A DNA stretch of 64,000 nucleotides from Peribacillus sp. FSL P2-0133 (GCF_037975445.1 NZ_CP150254.1:1424001-1488000); one strand, 5' to 3'. Counted from the stretch's first letter, positions 43,298 through 52,743 are shown. The notes: generated from the letters alone by a model not told the origin. Translations and numbers: made by a program.

Positions 43298-43322
43298 GTT
43301 TGTCGACAAAGGGGGAGATCGA

Positions 43323-43490
43323 ATGGTCTCACCCCGAACCATGATTATTAAAGAATACTTGAAATGAAACCCTGACTGGCTTGAAGGAATTTGCGACCCC
43401 CTACCGAATAACTGGCTAGCCAAGATCCCGCTTGATGTTGAAAGGGGCGGATTTCTGAAATCAACTGGAACGTTTTTAAAGAAAAAATAA
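43323..43490 (+). pseudogene. Small ORF interrupted by an in-frame TGA
   Basis: An excellent AAAGGGGGAG lies 6 bases before ATG 43323. The frame reads MVSPRTMIIKEYLK, then TGA at codon 15, then NPDWLEGICDPLPNNWLAKI and VERGGFLKS to TAA at 43488. The text on both sides is protein-like, so this looks like a roughly 55-codon gene broken by one nonsense mutation. No family recognised and no selenocysteine element was seen. Confidence 0.45.
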
Positions 43491-43511
43491 TAGGCAAACA
43501 CATTCAAAGTT

Positions 43512-44333
43512 TCAATCCAGGAAATAATCAGGAAAATCAGAAATGATACCATCTAACTGCATCTTTTTGAACATGCGCATTTGTTTTTTATTGTTAACGG
43601 TCCATGTATATACTTTCATCCCGTGCTTTTGGATTCGCATTTGCAGCTTCGTACTTAAAATCGTTTGCTTTGGATTCAAAAATGATGCAAACTCGGCAAT
43701 CTCTTTTAATTTTTGGTCATTAATTCGCCGTTTTATCAATACGCCCACTTGTATGTCCGGCATTAATTGATGAAACCTTTTCATGGATTCCATATCGAAC
43801 GAATGTACCATTATCCTATTTTTACTTGTTGAATATTCTTGGAATTTCTCTAATTCTTCTGCAAGTTTCTGTTCAATGCCAGGATAAGCAGATGGATGTT
43901 TTATTTCGATTAAGATTCCAACTTCTGACCCGAAATTCTCCAATACCTCACTCAGTAAAGGAATCCTTTCGTTTTTATAGCGAGAATGATACCAGCTTCC
44001 TGCATCAAGTTCCTTTAATTCGGCTGCCGTGTAATCACGGAGGTTCCCTTTGCCGTTTGTGGTTCGATCCAGTGTGGGATCATGATGAACCACAAGTACA
44101 TCATCTTTACTAAGATGGATATCCACTTCCAGGAAATCAGCTCCCAATTCAATTGCTTTAATATAAGATGCCATTGTATTCTCGGGGCAATATCCAGATG
44201 CACCGCGATGTCCAATTTTAAGGGGGGAATGCTGCATTATGAAGCTTTCAGGGAAATCACTCTTTGATCTTTTAGCGTAGATAGCGAACAGGACAAGTAT
44301 GGTTAACAAGATAATAAGAATAAATGCAATCAT
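43512..44333 (-). CDS. Membrane-anchored glycerophosphodiester phosphodiesterase (GDPD)
   Basis: 273 residues. An N-terminal membrane helix (about 2-20) anchors an extracytoplasmic or peripheral GDPD TIM barrel that splits glycerophosphodiesters to glycerol-3-phosphate and alcohol. Catalytic blocks: IGHRGASGYCPENT, EVDIHLSKDDVLVVHHD and ILIEIKHPS. The C-terminal WTVNN and DGIISDFPDYF are typical. TAGGAGTG precedes the ATG. Relatives may also hydrolyse lysophospholipids or teichoic-acid fragments. Confidence 0.9.
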   Translation of the reverse strand: MIAFILIILLTILVLFAIYAKRSKSDFPESFIMQHSPLKIGHRGASGYCPENTMASYIKAIELGADFLEVDIHLSKDDVLVVHHDPTLDRTTNGKGNLRDYTAAELKELDAGSWYHSRYKNERIPLLSEVLENFGSEVGILIEIKHPSAYPGIEQKLAEELEKFQEYSTSKNRIMVHSFDMESMKRFHQLMPDIQVGVLIKRRINDQKLKEIAEFASFLNPKQTILSTKLQMRIQKHGMKVYTWTVNNKKQMRMFKKMQLDGIISDFPDYFLD

Positions 44334-44548
44334 CTTTCACACTCCTATTAGGCACATTATTTTAAATATCCTTTACCCAAACTTAAAGAATATAAAGAAG
44401 GAGTTAGCAGGACAGCCTTATTTCATAATTTTACATGTTAGGCAGGAAAAAATCATGTTTTACACAATGTTATAATCCAGACTTAAAGGATTTATTGTAA
44501 AGGTATGGAATACATATAATTTAAGCATCTATAAAGGAGGGAAAGCGG

Positions 44549-45865
44549 ATGGAATTGCAGGTGAAACCGAAGTCTAAAAAATGGAAGGGGAATTTTGGTT
44601 TATATTTTTCCCTGCCCATTCTCTCTTGGGCGTTTTACGATTTTGCCAATACGATTTTTTCTTCTAATATAAATACGATTTTCTTTCCATTCTTCCTCCA
44701 GGAACAGATTGGGGAAAATGCCGTTCTTGATCAGATTGCAAGTACCTTCATCTCCTACGCTAATGCGATTGCCAGTTTGTTTCTTGTTTTGTTTTCCCCG
44801 CTGTTCGGAGTCATGATCGATCGAACGGGAAAAATGAAAAAATACATTATAATTTTTACACTCATTTCTGTTGTATGTACATTTTTAATGGGGGTATTTG
44901 GAGGGGCTCCGTTCGATGGAAAGCTTCTGGGCATTCCAATTTCCTTAGCGATCGTCATTCTTTTATTTGTGATAGCAAAGTTTTTCTATCATTCGAGTCT
45001 TGTTTTCTATGATACGATGATGAGTGATTTAGGCACGAAACAGCAATTGCCGCTTATATCAGGATTTGGAGTGGCGGTAGGTTATCTTGGAACGTTAGTG
45101 GGACTGTCGATCTATCCATTCATTAGTAAAGGGAGTTCACATGAAGCCTTTATTCCAACGGCGATTTTATTTCTGGTTTTTTCCCTTCCTTTATTCTTTT
45201 TCTTAAAAGAGACTCCAAAACAGCAAAAAGCGAAACAACCTTTTTTATCCGGTTATAAGGAAATTAAATCAACATTTAAAGAGATGCAATCCTATCGATT
45301 GGTTTTTACATTCATGATTGCTTATTTCTTTTTAAATGATGCAATTGCTACCACTATAGGCATGATGGCCGTATATGCCAAGACTGTAGTTGGATTTTCC
45401 TCAAGCGGATTCATTTTGCTTTACTTGGTATCGACAGTATCGAGTATTGCCGGATCGTTTCTGTTTGGATATATCACTCAGTCGAAGGGACCGCGGCTAG
45501 CAGTGACATATGTGGGAGTTCTGCTCTTGGTCGCTTTATTTATAGCAGTCTTCGCACAAACCGCTCTTTGGTTTTGGGTTGCAGGGAGTATGTTTGGTAT
45601 TTCACTAGGTTCGATGTGGGTGACATCACGGACATATATCATTGAATTGACCCCGGTAGAGAAGAGGGGGCAATTTTTTGGACTATTTGCATTCTCCGGA
45701 AAAGTTTCTTCCATAATCGGTCCGCTTTTATATGGAACGATAACGTTGGTATTCCATGACCTCGGTACATTGGCGAGCCGGATGGCATTAGGGTCACTGA
45801 TCATCATGGCGGTAATAGGTCTGGGCTTTCTTTTGAAGTTGAAGGGATTGGAAGAAGTGAAATAG
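44549..45865 (+). CDS. MFS transporter of the UMF1/Atg22-like family (YxiO-like)
   Basis: 438 residues with about 12 membrane segments. ILSWAFYDFANTIFSSNI at the N-terminus (W..YDFA....S) is the mark of the UMF1/YxiO family, and DRTGKMKKY is the MFS loop. Yeast Atg22 relatives export amino acids from the vacuole; bacterial substrates are unknown. AAGGAGG precedes the ATG by about 8 bases. Single gene facing the ohr gene. Confidence 0.85.
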   Translation: MELQVKPKSKKWKGNFGLYFSLPILSWAFYDFANTIFSSNINTIFFPFFLQEQIGENAVLDQIASTFISYANAIASLFLVLFSPLFGVMIDRTGKMKKYIIIFTLISVVCTFLMGVFGGAPFDGKLLGIPISLAIVILLFVIAKFFYHSSLVFYDTMMSDLGTKQQLPLISGFGVAVGYLGTLVGLSIYPFISKGSSHEAFIPTAILFLVFSLPLFFFLKETPKQQKAKQPFLSGYKEIKSTFKEMQSYRLVFTFMIAYFFLNDAIATTIGMMAVYAKTVVGFSSSGFILLYLVSTVSSIAGSFLFGYITQSKGPRLAVTYVGVLLLVALFIAVFAQTALWFWVAGSMFGISLGSMWVTSRTYIIELTPVEKRGQFFGLFAFSGKVSSIIGPLLYGTITLVFHDLGTLASRMALGSLIIMAVIGLGFLLKLKGLEEVK

Positions 45866-45868
45866 TAA

Positions 45869-45921
45869 AAAGGGAAGGGAGCCGGCCTTAATGCCGTATC
45901 CATTCCCTTACATATTTTTAT
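45869..45921. terminator. Bidirectional terminator between the MFS and ohr genes
   Basis: Imperfect stem AAGGGAAGGGA... / ...ATTCCCTT with inner GGC/GCC; A-rich left, T-rich right. Confidence 0.7.
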
Positions 45922-46334
45922 ACTAAAATCAAGGTGACATCGACGTTCCCGCGAATTGCTTTTGAATAAGGGCAGGTCATGTGAGCTTTTTTGGAAAAGT
46001 CTTCGGCTTCTTCCCTGCTTAGGTCGGGAATCGAAACATCCAACCTTACAGCTAATTTAAAACCACCGTCTTCCTCATCTTTACCAATCGTGACATTTGC
46101 CGTCACGGAAGTATCGACTTTTTTCTTTTCTTTTTGCAGAACAAGATTCAAGGCACTGTCAAAACAAGCTGCATAACCGGCTGCAAATAACTGTTCAGGA
46201 TTTGTAGCACGCTCACCGGAACCACCTAATTCCTTCGGTGACCTCACATCGAAATCCAGAATCCCGTCCTCTGATTTAACATGTCCCTCACGACCACCGT
46301 GTACGGTAACTGTAGCTGTATATAATGGTTTCAA
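45918..46334 (-). CDS. ohr: Organic hydroperoxide resistance protein (Ohr/OsmC)
   Basis: 138-residue cytosolic thiol peroxidase reducing organic hydroperoxides. Both redox cysteines are present: GYAACFDSAL and MTCPYSKA. RATNPEQLFAAGY is the Ohr subfamily motif and distinguishes it from other OsmC proteins. The start is TTG 46334, 9 bases after AAAGGAG; another TTG three codons upstream overlaps the ribosome site. No OhrR-like repressor gene is adjacent. Confidence 0.9.
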   Translation of the reverse strand: MKPLYTATVTVHGGREGHVKSEDGILDFDVRSPKELGGSGERATNPEQLFAAGYAACFDSALNLVLQKEKKKVDTSVTANVTIGKDEEDGGFKLAVRLDVSIPDLSREEAEDFSKKAHMTCPYSKAIRGNVDVTLILV

Positions 46335-46460
46335 TGAAAACAACTCCTTTGTTTATTCTTATTATCTTTAGTTCCCTACTGTAAGTCTTTTTAAACAAAA
46401 TGAAAGCAAATGTATGGGTAGTATTGTTTGAAATTGGTTTTAAATTGGAAGATATTGTTT

Positions 46461-46491
46461 TATAATGTACTGTATTAGGAGATGTAATACA
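46461..46491 (+). promoter_or_regulatory. ytr-type promoter with GntR/YtrA operator
   Basis: TATAAT at 46461-46466 is followed by a perfect inverted repeat TGTATTA-GGAGATG-TAATACA (46471-46491) across the expected start site, directly before a YtrA-like repressor gene: probable autoregulation. Confidence 0.7.
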
Positions 46492-46512
46492 CCCATTTGC
46501 TAGGAGGGGTTG

Positions 46513-46899
46513 ATGATGTTTGAGTTGGATGTCCAAAGTGGAAAGCCGATATATGAGCAATTGATGGATAAGTTTAAGGAACTAATGATCAATGAAGTTT
46601 TACAGGAACATAATCAGCTCCCATCCATACGAATATTGGCTCAGGAATTGACCATCAATCCGAATACGATCCAGAAAGCGTACAAGCAGCTTGAATCTGA
46701 CGGGTTTATATATACATTGCCAGGCAAAGGGAATTTCGTGGCACCTCCTAAATCTTTAAAAAACTCATTAAAAGAAGAAAAGATCAGAAAGGAGCTCTCA
46801 AAGGTACTCGCTGAAGCTCTGTATATCGGAATCGATAAACATGAAATTTATAGATTAATAAAGGAAATCAGTCCATTGGCAAAGGGGGGAGAATCATGA
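46513..46899 (+). CDS. ytrA: GntR-family repressor, YtrA subfamily
   Basis: 128 residues: N-terminal winged helix (SGKPIYEQLMDKFKELM, LPSIRILAQELTINPNTIQKAY, then GFIYTLPGKGNFV) and the short C-terminal dimerisation tail of the YtrA subfamily. Such repressors control adjacent ABC transporters and often respond to cell-wall antibiotics. The start is ATG 46513 behind TAGGAGGGG (ATG 46516 also possible). The gene overlaps the ATPase gene by 4 bases; its operator lies at 46471-46491. Confidence 0.88.
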   Translation: MMFELDVQSGKPIYEQLMDKFKELMINEVLQEHNQLPSIRILAQELTINPNTIQKAYKQLESDGFIYTLPGKGNFVAPPKSLKNSLKEEKIRKELSKVLAEALYIGIDKHEIYRLIKEISPLAKGGES

Positions 46900-47795
46900 T
46901 TGAAATAAAACAGGTGAGTAAATTATATGAAGGAAAAGAAGCGATCAAAAACGTCACCTTGTTCATACAAAAAGGCTCCATATTCGGGTTATTAGGTTCA
47001 AATGGGGCAGGGAAAACGACTTTATTAAAAATGCTTTCAGGCAATCTGATACAGGACGCAGGTGAAGTTCTTATTGATCGATCATATGTGTTTGAAAACC
47101 GTGTAGTGAAAAATCGTTGTTTCTTCCTTCCTGATATACCTTATTTCCTGGCTAACTATACGATCATGCAAATGGCAGGTTTTTATAGTCATATTTATAG
47201 TGAGTGGAATCAAGAACGTTTCTATCAATTACAGGAAGTATTCCAGATCCCCATCCAAACTAAAATACATAAACTATCGAAGGGGATGCAGAGACAGGTT
47301 GCTTTTTGGCTCGCACTCTCGACGATGCCGGAAGTTCTCATCCTGGATGAACCTTTTGATGGATTAGATCCGGTCATGCGTAAAAATGTGAGACAGTTGT
47401 TGATTCAGGATGTATCGGAAAGGGGTATGACGATTTTACTATCGTCCCATAATCTCAGGGAAATTGAAGATTTAGCCGATCATGTAGGGATTTTGCACAA
47501 GGGTGAACTTGTTATCGAAAAGGATTTGAATGACTTAAAAGCGGATGTACACAAAGTGCAAATTGCCTTTAAACATAAAATTCCCCACGGTTTATACCGC
47601 GGAATTCAAATTCTTAATAAGGAAAGACGCGGCAGCGTGATCGTTTGCATCGTTAAAGGTAAAGAATCCATGATTAAATCGCACTTTAATCAGTATCAGC
47701 CAGAAATATTAGATATTCTCCCACTTACTCTAGAGGAGATATTCATTTATGAAATGGGGGATATCGGTTATGTCATCCAGAATAACCTGGTTTAA
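46896..47795 (+). CDS. ytrB: ABC transporter ATPase, YtrB-like
   Basis: 299-residue ATPase with Walker A GSNGAGKTT, Walker B VLILDEPFDGLDP and H-loop LSSHNLRE. The signature is LSKGMQRQ, a variant frequent in YtrB/CcmA-like ATPases linked to GntR regulators. It overlaps the repressor gene by 4 bases and the permease gene by 26 bases, so all three are one operon. It energises the permease encoded next. Confidence 0.88.
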   Translation: MIEIKQVSKLYEGKEAIKNVTLFIQKGSIFGLLGSNGAGKTTLLKMLSGNLIQDAGEVLIDRSYVFENRVVKNRCFFLPDIPYFLANYTIMQMAGFYSHIYSEWNQERFYQLQEVFQIPIQTKIHKLSKGMQRQVAFWLALSTMPEVLILDEPFDGLDPVMRKNVRQLLIQDVSERGMTILLSSHNLREIEDLADHVGILHKGELVIEKDLNDLKADVHKVQIAFKHKIPHGLYRGIQILNKERRGSVIVCIVKGKESMIKSHFNQYQPEILDILPLTLEEIFIYEMGDIGYVIQNNLV

Positions 47796-49737
47796 TAGAG
47801 AACTGATTATCTATATATTCAGAAGCACTGGCTGGATTGGCTTCCTGTATCTCGTAGGCCTCATATTTGCCCTGCCTCTGGAAATGTTAGCGATTATCTT
47901 GAATGAGAACAATGAATATGTGGAATTCGAAAACCTTTTTTCCTGTCAGCAGATGATACAGTTTGTCTTGGTCATCGTTATTCCAGTATTACTTGCCATC
48001 TTCCTTTTTCGGTTCTTACAAATGAAACAAGCTTCAGACTTTATTCATAGTTTACCGATTACTAGACGCAGCATCTACGTTCATATGATTGGGACGGGAA
48101 TTGGCTTCATGGGTTTACCGATTTTACTTACAGGCTCAATATTGATATTATTTCACTCGGCAATTGATGTAGAAAGGCTATATACCATGACGGATATATG
48201 GTCTTGGATGGGGACTACATTTATTTTGGAAGCTTTGATCTTTTCTGTTGCCGTTCTTGTTGGAATGGTGACGGGATTATCAGCATTTCAAGGATTGCTG
48301 ACCTATATTTTTCTTGCTTTGCCGGTGGGGCTGTTTGTTTTGTTTGCAGCCAATGTGAAGTTTTTGATAGAAGGATTTTCAACAGATTATTATCTTAGTG
48401 CCAATATGAATGGCATCTCCCCCTTATTAGCAGCAACGGAGATGGAAAAAATCACTTTTTTCTCTATTAATACATTAATTTATAGTATAGTAACCTTTCT
48501 ATTTCTGATCAGCTCTCTTTTTCTCTATGAGAGGAGAAAGCTGGAGCATGTGTCGCAGGCATTTGTTTACCCGAAGATTAAGCCATTATTTAAATTCGTC
48601 CTGACATTATGCATGATGCTGTTCACAGGTCTTTATTTTAGCGAAACGACAGGAAAACCTGGGTGGATTTTCTTCGGATATGCCGTCGGTTCTTTGCTTG
48701 GATATTATTTAGGGGAAATCGTCCTGCAAAAGACTTGGCGAATACGGGTCAAGCTGAAAGGTTATGTAACATTTATAGTGGTTATCATTGTGCTGACACT
48801 CTTTATAAAAATAGATCCCATTCAGTATAAGGCCAAGGTTCCTGATGAAAAGATGATTAGCCAAATTTATATTGGCGATTCTCCTTTGTTTTTTGAAGAT
48901 GATGACACGTCGAATAAAGCTTCCAATTATCTTAATGAGAAGGAAAATATAGAAGCGATCAGGTTATTGCATCAGGAAATTATCGATAAGGGTAAAAAGG
49001 TTTCCATTGGTGAATTGAATGATGGACAATCCGTATTTCTGATGTATGAACTCAAGAATGGCAAACGGTTAGCAAGAGAGTACCATTTGCAAAATTACGA
49101 CTCTTACATGCCGCTATTGGCGAAAATATATGAGTCGAATGAATATAAAAAAATGGTTAATGAGTTATTGAATGTTTCTACTGAAGACATATCTAAAATC
49201 AAGATAACGGCGAGCGGACAAGTGGACAAATCAATAACGATTACGGACGGCCAACAGCTGGAAACTGCCGTACAGGCATTGTCTGAGGATCTGAATAATC
49301 AATCGTTCGCCCAAATGACATCTTCTTTTGGTGATTATGCCACCATCGAAATTCTTTTGAATAATAACAAAACCATTTATATGAATTGGGACTCTTCATA
49401 TACTCAGTTTTCAAAATGGATGGAAAGTACCGGACAATCGGAAAAAGCTCGGTTAATGGCTGATGATATCTCTTATATCCTGGTTGCGAAGACCGATTCG
49501 GAAATTTATCATTCGAGTTCTGAAAGTGAACTTGCACAGCAGATTGAACAACAGCCAAATCGCTTGAAAATTAAGACGGCTTTGGAAATCGAGACGGCCA
49601 TTGATAATGCCCAAATCGATTGGGGCGGAGAGTATTCAGCTGCCTTTTATTATAAAGAAAGCAGAGATGTGGACATTAAGAGTTTTTCTGGCGAACATGT
49701 TCCTGGCTTCATTGTGGATCATTTTAATGAAAGATAA
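47770..49737 (+). CDS. ABC-2 type permease with large C-terminal extracytoplasmic domain
   Basis: 655 residues: about eight or nine membrane segments in the first 350 residues (two blocks, around 15-260 and 280-355), then roughly 300 mostly soluble residues. The layout (DUF6449-like C-terminal domain) is found in Bacillus permeases next to YtrA/YtrB. FSLPITRRSIY-like motif (FIHSLPITRRSIYVH) near residue 95 is typical of ABC-2 permeases. ATG 47770 is chosen; the frame is open 7 codons upstream. Substrate unknown; antibiotic or peptide efflux is a guess from family context. Confidence 0.8.
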   Translation: MSSRITWFNRELIIYIFRSTGWIGFLYLVGLIFALPLEMLAIILNENNEYVEFENLFSCQQMIQFVLVIVIPVLLAIFLFRFLQMKQASDFIHSLPITRRSIYVHMIGTGIGFMGLPILLTGSILILFHSAIDVERLYTMTDIWSWMGTTFILEALIFSVAVLVGMVTGLSAFQGLLTYIFLALPVGLFVLFAANVKFLIEGFSTDYYLSANMNGISPLLAATEMEKITFFSINTLIYSIVTFLFLISSLFLYERRKLEHVSQAFVYPKIKPLFKFVLTLCMMLFTGLYFSETTGKPGWIFFGYAVGSLLGYYLGEIVLQKTWRIRVKLKGYVTFIVVIIVLTLFIKIDPIQYKAKVPDEKMISQIYIGDSPLFFEDDDTSNKASNYLNEKENIEAIRLLHQEIIDKGKKVSIGELNDGQSVFLMYELKNGKRLAREYHLQNYDSYMPLLAKIYESNEYKKMVNELLNVSTEDISKIKITASGQVDKSITITDGQQLETAVQALSEDLNNQSFAQMTSSFGDYATIEILLNNNKTIYMNWDSSYTQFSKWMESTGQSEKARLMADDISYILVAKTDSEIYHSSSESELAQQIEQQPNRLKIKTALEIETAIDNAQIDWGGEYSAAFYYKESRDVDIKSFSGEHVPGFIVDHFNER

Positions 49738-49768
49738 CGTGAATAATTCGCTTGTACACATATATAGG

Positions 49769-49803
49769 AAAGGATGCCGCCCAATATGGCGGCATCCTTT
49801 TAC
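49769..49803. terminator. Bidirectional terminator after the ytr-type operon
   Basis: Stem AAAGGATGCCGCC / GGCGGCATCCTTT with loop CAATAT. Confidence 0.9.
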
Positions 49804-49836
49804 ATTGCCTATCAATTATGTTTGTGTATCTATGCT

Positions 49837-50040
49837 TTAGAGTTTTACGACGTTTTTGGCTTGAGGTCCGCGGTTTCCTTCTTCGATCTCAAATTCAACC
49901 TCTTGACCTTCATCAAGGCTCTTGAAACCTTCTCCTTGAATGGCGGAAAAATGTACGAATACATCATCTTCGTTTGGTACTTCGATGAATCCAAATCCTT
50001 TGTCACTATTGAACCATTTCACTTTACCTGTTACTGTCAT
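49837..50040 (-). CDS. Cold-shock protein (second copy, CspC/CspD-like)
   Basis: 67-residue OB-fold RNA chaperone with RNP1 KGFGFIEV and RNP2 DVFVHFSAI. It differs from the copy at 11313-11513 mainly at the N-terminus ([13 protein letters not shown]) and the acidic middle (VEFEIEEGN). TAGGAGGA precedes the ATG on the minus strand. A sigma-B-type promoter 190 bp upstream suggests stress rather than only cold control; the leader contains a long hairpin. Confidence 0.94.
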   Translation of the reverse strand: MTVTGKVKWFNSDKGFGFIEVPNEDDVFVHFSAIQGEGFKSLDEGQEVEFEIEEGNRGPQAKNVVKL

Positions 50041-50109
50041 TCGATGAATCCTCCTAAAAAGTAAAAAATATTAATGGTGATGATTTTACCTGGATGGGAA
50101 AATCAATTC

Positions 50110-50171
50110 ACACATTATCAAGCATCCACATTCAAGTTAAAGTATCATACGAAGATGCTTGATAATATGTG
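50110..50171 (-). other. Long hairpin in the leader of the second csp gene
   Basis: CACATTATCAAGCATC (50110-50125) pairs with GATGCTTGATAATATGTG (50154-50171), 16 pairs with a two-base bulge, loop of 28 nt. Confidence 0.7.
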
Positions 50172-50226
50172 AAAGCCTATATTATTAACCCACTAACCCC
50201 TGGAGAAATTTCCAGTTTTTTAGTAT

Positions 50227-50252
50227 ATACCCACCTTTATAAAGGATAAAAC
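50227..50252 (-). promoter_or_regulatory. Sigma-B-type promoter for the second csp gene
   Basis: On the minus strand GTTTTA, 14-bp spacer, GGGTAT. The -10 is perfect and the -35 matches 5 of 6 against GTTTAA. Confidence 0.65.
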
Positions 50253-50396
50253 AAATGGAAGCAATTTATACATTCCCATTTAGGGAAAATAATATTAGGG
50301 TTTTATAAAGGGAAGTATAACGGTATTGTCGTGCAGAGAATTTTCCTGGTTTGAAATTTGACGGGGATGCCATGTCCAAAAGGAAAAGCCTTTATG

Positions 50397-50420
50397 GTTG
50401 AAATTAAAATAATCGGGTAT
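50397..50420 (+). promoter_or_regulatory. Sigma-B-type promoter for the 37-residue peptide gene
   Basis: GTTGAA, 12-bp spacer, GGGTAT, about 30 bp before the ATG at 50449. Confidence 0.6.
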
Positions 50421-50448
50421 AGGATAAGAAAGAAAGGACGGATGAAAA

Positions 50449-50562
50449 ATGAAAAAATTATTAAAAAGGGCCCTCATTTTTGCTGCTCCCATCATATTCA
50501 AGGAAGTAAAAAAACGTTGGAAGAACAAGCGGAATCAAAAAGCGATTAAAACTGCAAGGTAA
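50449..50562 (+). CDS. Small, strongly basic amphipathic peptide (37 residues)
   Basis: Begins MKKLLKRALIFAAPIIF and ends in a Lys/Arg-rich tail, with net charge strongly positive and one hydrophobic stretch that could associate with the membrane. AAAGGA lies 10 bases upstream; an ATG at 50442 in another frame would give an unrelated Cys/His-rich product. A sigma-B-type promoter sits close upstream and a hairpin terminator downstream, so it looks like a complete small stress gene. Family not recognised. Confidence 0.5.
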   Translation: MKKLLKRALIFAAPIIFKEVKKRWKNKRNQKAIKTAR

Positions 50563-50607
50563 ATGAGTTAAACCATGAATAAATGAACGATAACCATAAG
50601 GATAAAG

Positions 50608-50640
50608 ATAAGGGGCGCTGATTAAGCGTCTTTTGTTTTG
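50608..50640 (+). terminator. Terminator after the small peptide gene
   Basis: Stem GGGCGCT / AGCGTCT with wobble pairs and a T-rich tail. The following 250 bases up to prfC show no gene. Confidence 0.6.
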
Positions 50641-50893
50641 CCATCTGGACAAATCCTCTTATGGTGTTTCATTCACCTCTACATCTTTCCTTCATATCGT
50701 GTTAAAATAGAAAGGTTGATTGACATGAATGCAGAGTAGCCAAGGCTCATGCCTTATGATATATTTTTTCTTACATATATTGTGTAGGATCAGGATTTTT
50801 TCATACAAAGAAAGGTTGCTATTCCAATGTAAAAAATATAGTAAATCTCCTATAAATTTTTTTTGATGACTCCAATAATGAAAGGAACATTTT

Positions 50894-52468
50894 ATGACTA
50901 CATTAATAGACGAGGTTCAATCCCGACGGACCTTCGCAATCATCTCTCACCCGGATGCCGGGAAAACGACTTTGACAGAAAAATTATTGCTGTTTGGCGG
51001 CGCGATCCGTGATGCCGGAACAGTTAAAGCTAGAAAAACAGGGAAGTATGCAACAAGTGACTGGATGGAGATTGAAAAGCAACGGGGAATTTCCGTTACA
51101 TCTTCAGTCATGCAATTCGATTATGATGATTTCCGTGTCAATATTCTCGATACACCAGGCCACCAAGATTTTAGTGAAGACACCTATCGTACACTGATGG
51201 CTGTTGATAGCGCCGTGATGATTATCGATTCGGCAAAGGGTATCGAGGATCAGACAGTTAAATTATTCAAAGTATGCCGGATGAGGGGCATCCCGATTTT
51301 CACTTTTATCAATAAAATGGACCGACAAGGTAAAACGCCGCTTGAATTGCTTGCCGAACTCGAAGAGGTATTAGGTATAGAAACATATCCAATGAACTGG
51401 CCGATTGGGATGGGAAAAGACTTCGTGGGCATTTACGACAGGTTCAATAATCGGATTGAACAGTTCAAAACTGAAGGGGAAGAGCGTTTCCTTCCGTTGA
51501 ATGACGAAGGTGAACTCGAAGTGGATCATAAACTTAAGGATTCCCAGTTATATGAGCAAACTTTGGAAGAAATCATGCTGTTAACGGAAGCGGGTAACCA
51601 ATTCTCTGAAGAAAACATTGCGAATGGAAAACTAAGTCCCGTATTTTTCGGAAGTGCTTTAACGACATTCGGTGTTCAGACGTTTTTGGATGCTTATTTG
51701 AAATTTGCACCAGCTCCACAAGCACGGATGACAACGTCTGGTGAAATGGACCCTGTTAGTAATGATTTTTCTGGCTTTATTTTCAAGATCCAAGCGAATA
51801 TGAACCCAAAACACCGTGACCGAATTGCTTTCCTTCGTATCTGCTCCGGTAAATTCGAGCGTGGAATGAGCGTAAACTTGAGCAGGACAGGGAAACCGAT
51901 TAACCTGTCTTCTTCTACCCAATTCATGGCTGATGATCGGAACACCGTAAATGAAGCGGTAAGCGGAGATATCATCGGTTTATATGATACCGGTAACTAC
52001 CAGATTGGAGATACGATCACAACTAGCAAAGACATGTTCCAGTTTGAAAGGCTGCCTCAGTTTACACCGGAACTATTCATGAGGGTAACAGCTAAAAACG
52101 TCATGAAACAGAAGCATTTCCATAAAGGAATTAACCAACTTGTACAAGAAGGGGCAATTCAGCTCTTCAAAACGGTTCGGATGGAAGAATATCTGCTTGG
52201 TGCGGTTGGGCAACTTCAATTCGAAGTATTCGAGCATCGAATGAGGAACGAGTACAATGTTGAAGTCGTGATGGAGCGCATGGGCAGTAAGATTACACGT
52301 TGGGCTGAAGATGAGAAGCTGGATGAAAACCTTCATAGCTCAAGAAGCATCCTTGTTAAAGACCGGTTTGATAAATATGCATTCTTATTTGAAAATGAGT
52401 TTGCACTTCGTTGGTTCCAAGATAAAAATCCTGACGTGGAATTATATAATCCAATGGATTTGAAATAA
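50894..52468 (+). CDS. prfC: Peptide chain release factor 3 (RF3)
   Basis: 524-residue translational GTPase that removes RF1/RF2 from the ribosome after peptide release. G motifs: HPDAGKTT (P-loop), RGISVTSS (switch I), DTPGHQDFS (G3) and NKMDR (G4). It is the standard RF3 length. The last 94 codons are repeated at 59269-59550. In that overlap the first half differs and the middle is identical, suggesting the 3' end came with the inserted malate module. AAAGGA precedes the ATG. Confidence 0.95.
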   Translation: MTTLIDEVQSRRTFAIISHPDAGKTTLTEKLLLFGGAIRDAGTVKARKTGKYATSDWMEIEKQRGISVTSSVMQFDYDDFRVNILDTPGHQDFSEDTYRTLMAVDSAVMIIDSAKGIEDQTVKLFKVCRMRGIPIFTFINKMDRQGKTPLELLAELEEVLGIETYPMNWPIGMGKDFVGIYDRFNNRIEQFKTEGEERFLPLNDEGELEVDHKLKDSQLYEQTLEEIMLLTEAGNQFSEENIANGKLSPVFFGSALTTFGVQTFLDAYLKFAPAPQARMTTSGEMDPVSNDFSGFIFKIQANMNPKHRDRIAFLRICSGKFERGMSVNLSRTGKPINLSSSTQFMADDRNTVNEAVSGDIIGLYDTGNYQIGDTITTSKDMFQFERLPQFTPELFMRVTAKNVMKQKHFHKGINQLVQEGAIQLFKTVRMEEYLLGAVGQLQFEVFEHRMRNEYNVEVVMERMGSKITRWAEDEKLDENLHSSRSILVKDRFDKYAFLFENEFALRWFQDKNPDVELYNPMDLK

Positions 52469-52515
52469 TGGAAAAGCCCGTGTAATATACACGGGCTTTT
52501 TTCATTATCTGGAGC
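52187..52515. repeat. Direct repeat: prfC 3' end plus terminator, proximal copy
   Basis: Aligned without gaps to 59269-59550 through the coding part and on through the terminator to about 59600. By eye about 14 differences in the first 145 bases, none in the next 124 (52332-52455), then scattered changes. Confidence 0.9.
52472..52502 (+). terminator. Terminator after prfC
   Basis: Stem AAAGCCCGTGT / ACACGGGCTTT and T-run; a diverged copy lies behind the prfC fragment at 59557. Confidence 0.9.
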
Positions 52516-52614
52516 ATTGTTTAAATATCGAAAGGTTTTTTTGATAGTACCTTAAACATGTTTCCGCGGCTATATTTACCTGTTATTATGTGAAATTATC
52601 TATAGAGCAAATTT

Positions 52615-52743
52615 ATGGAGGAACTTCAAAATCAATCAGGCTTCGACTTACTGTTAAAACAAAATCACCTAGGCGGAGGATTAGCTTGGTACATTGGATC
52701 AGTAACCCCTGACATTTGGGATGTATATCATTTAAATCAATAG
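52615..52743 (+). CDS. Doubtful small ORF (42 codons)
   Basis: Open frame with protein-like text (GGGLAWYIGSVTPDIWDVYH) but no ribosome site before the ATG. Could be a gene remnant in the left part of the island. Confidence 0.25.
   Translation: MEELQNQSGFDLLLKQNHLGGGLAWYIGSVTPDIWDVYHLNQ

Noticed and set aside
43365..43367. TGA read as selenocysteine or tryptophan
   Set aside because: No SECIS-like structure was recognised and other genes in the window use TGA as a stop; nonsense mutation is simpler.
43295..43552. Minus-strand 85-codon frame
   Set aside because: Overlaps the end of the GDPD gene and the terminator, with no start signal.
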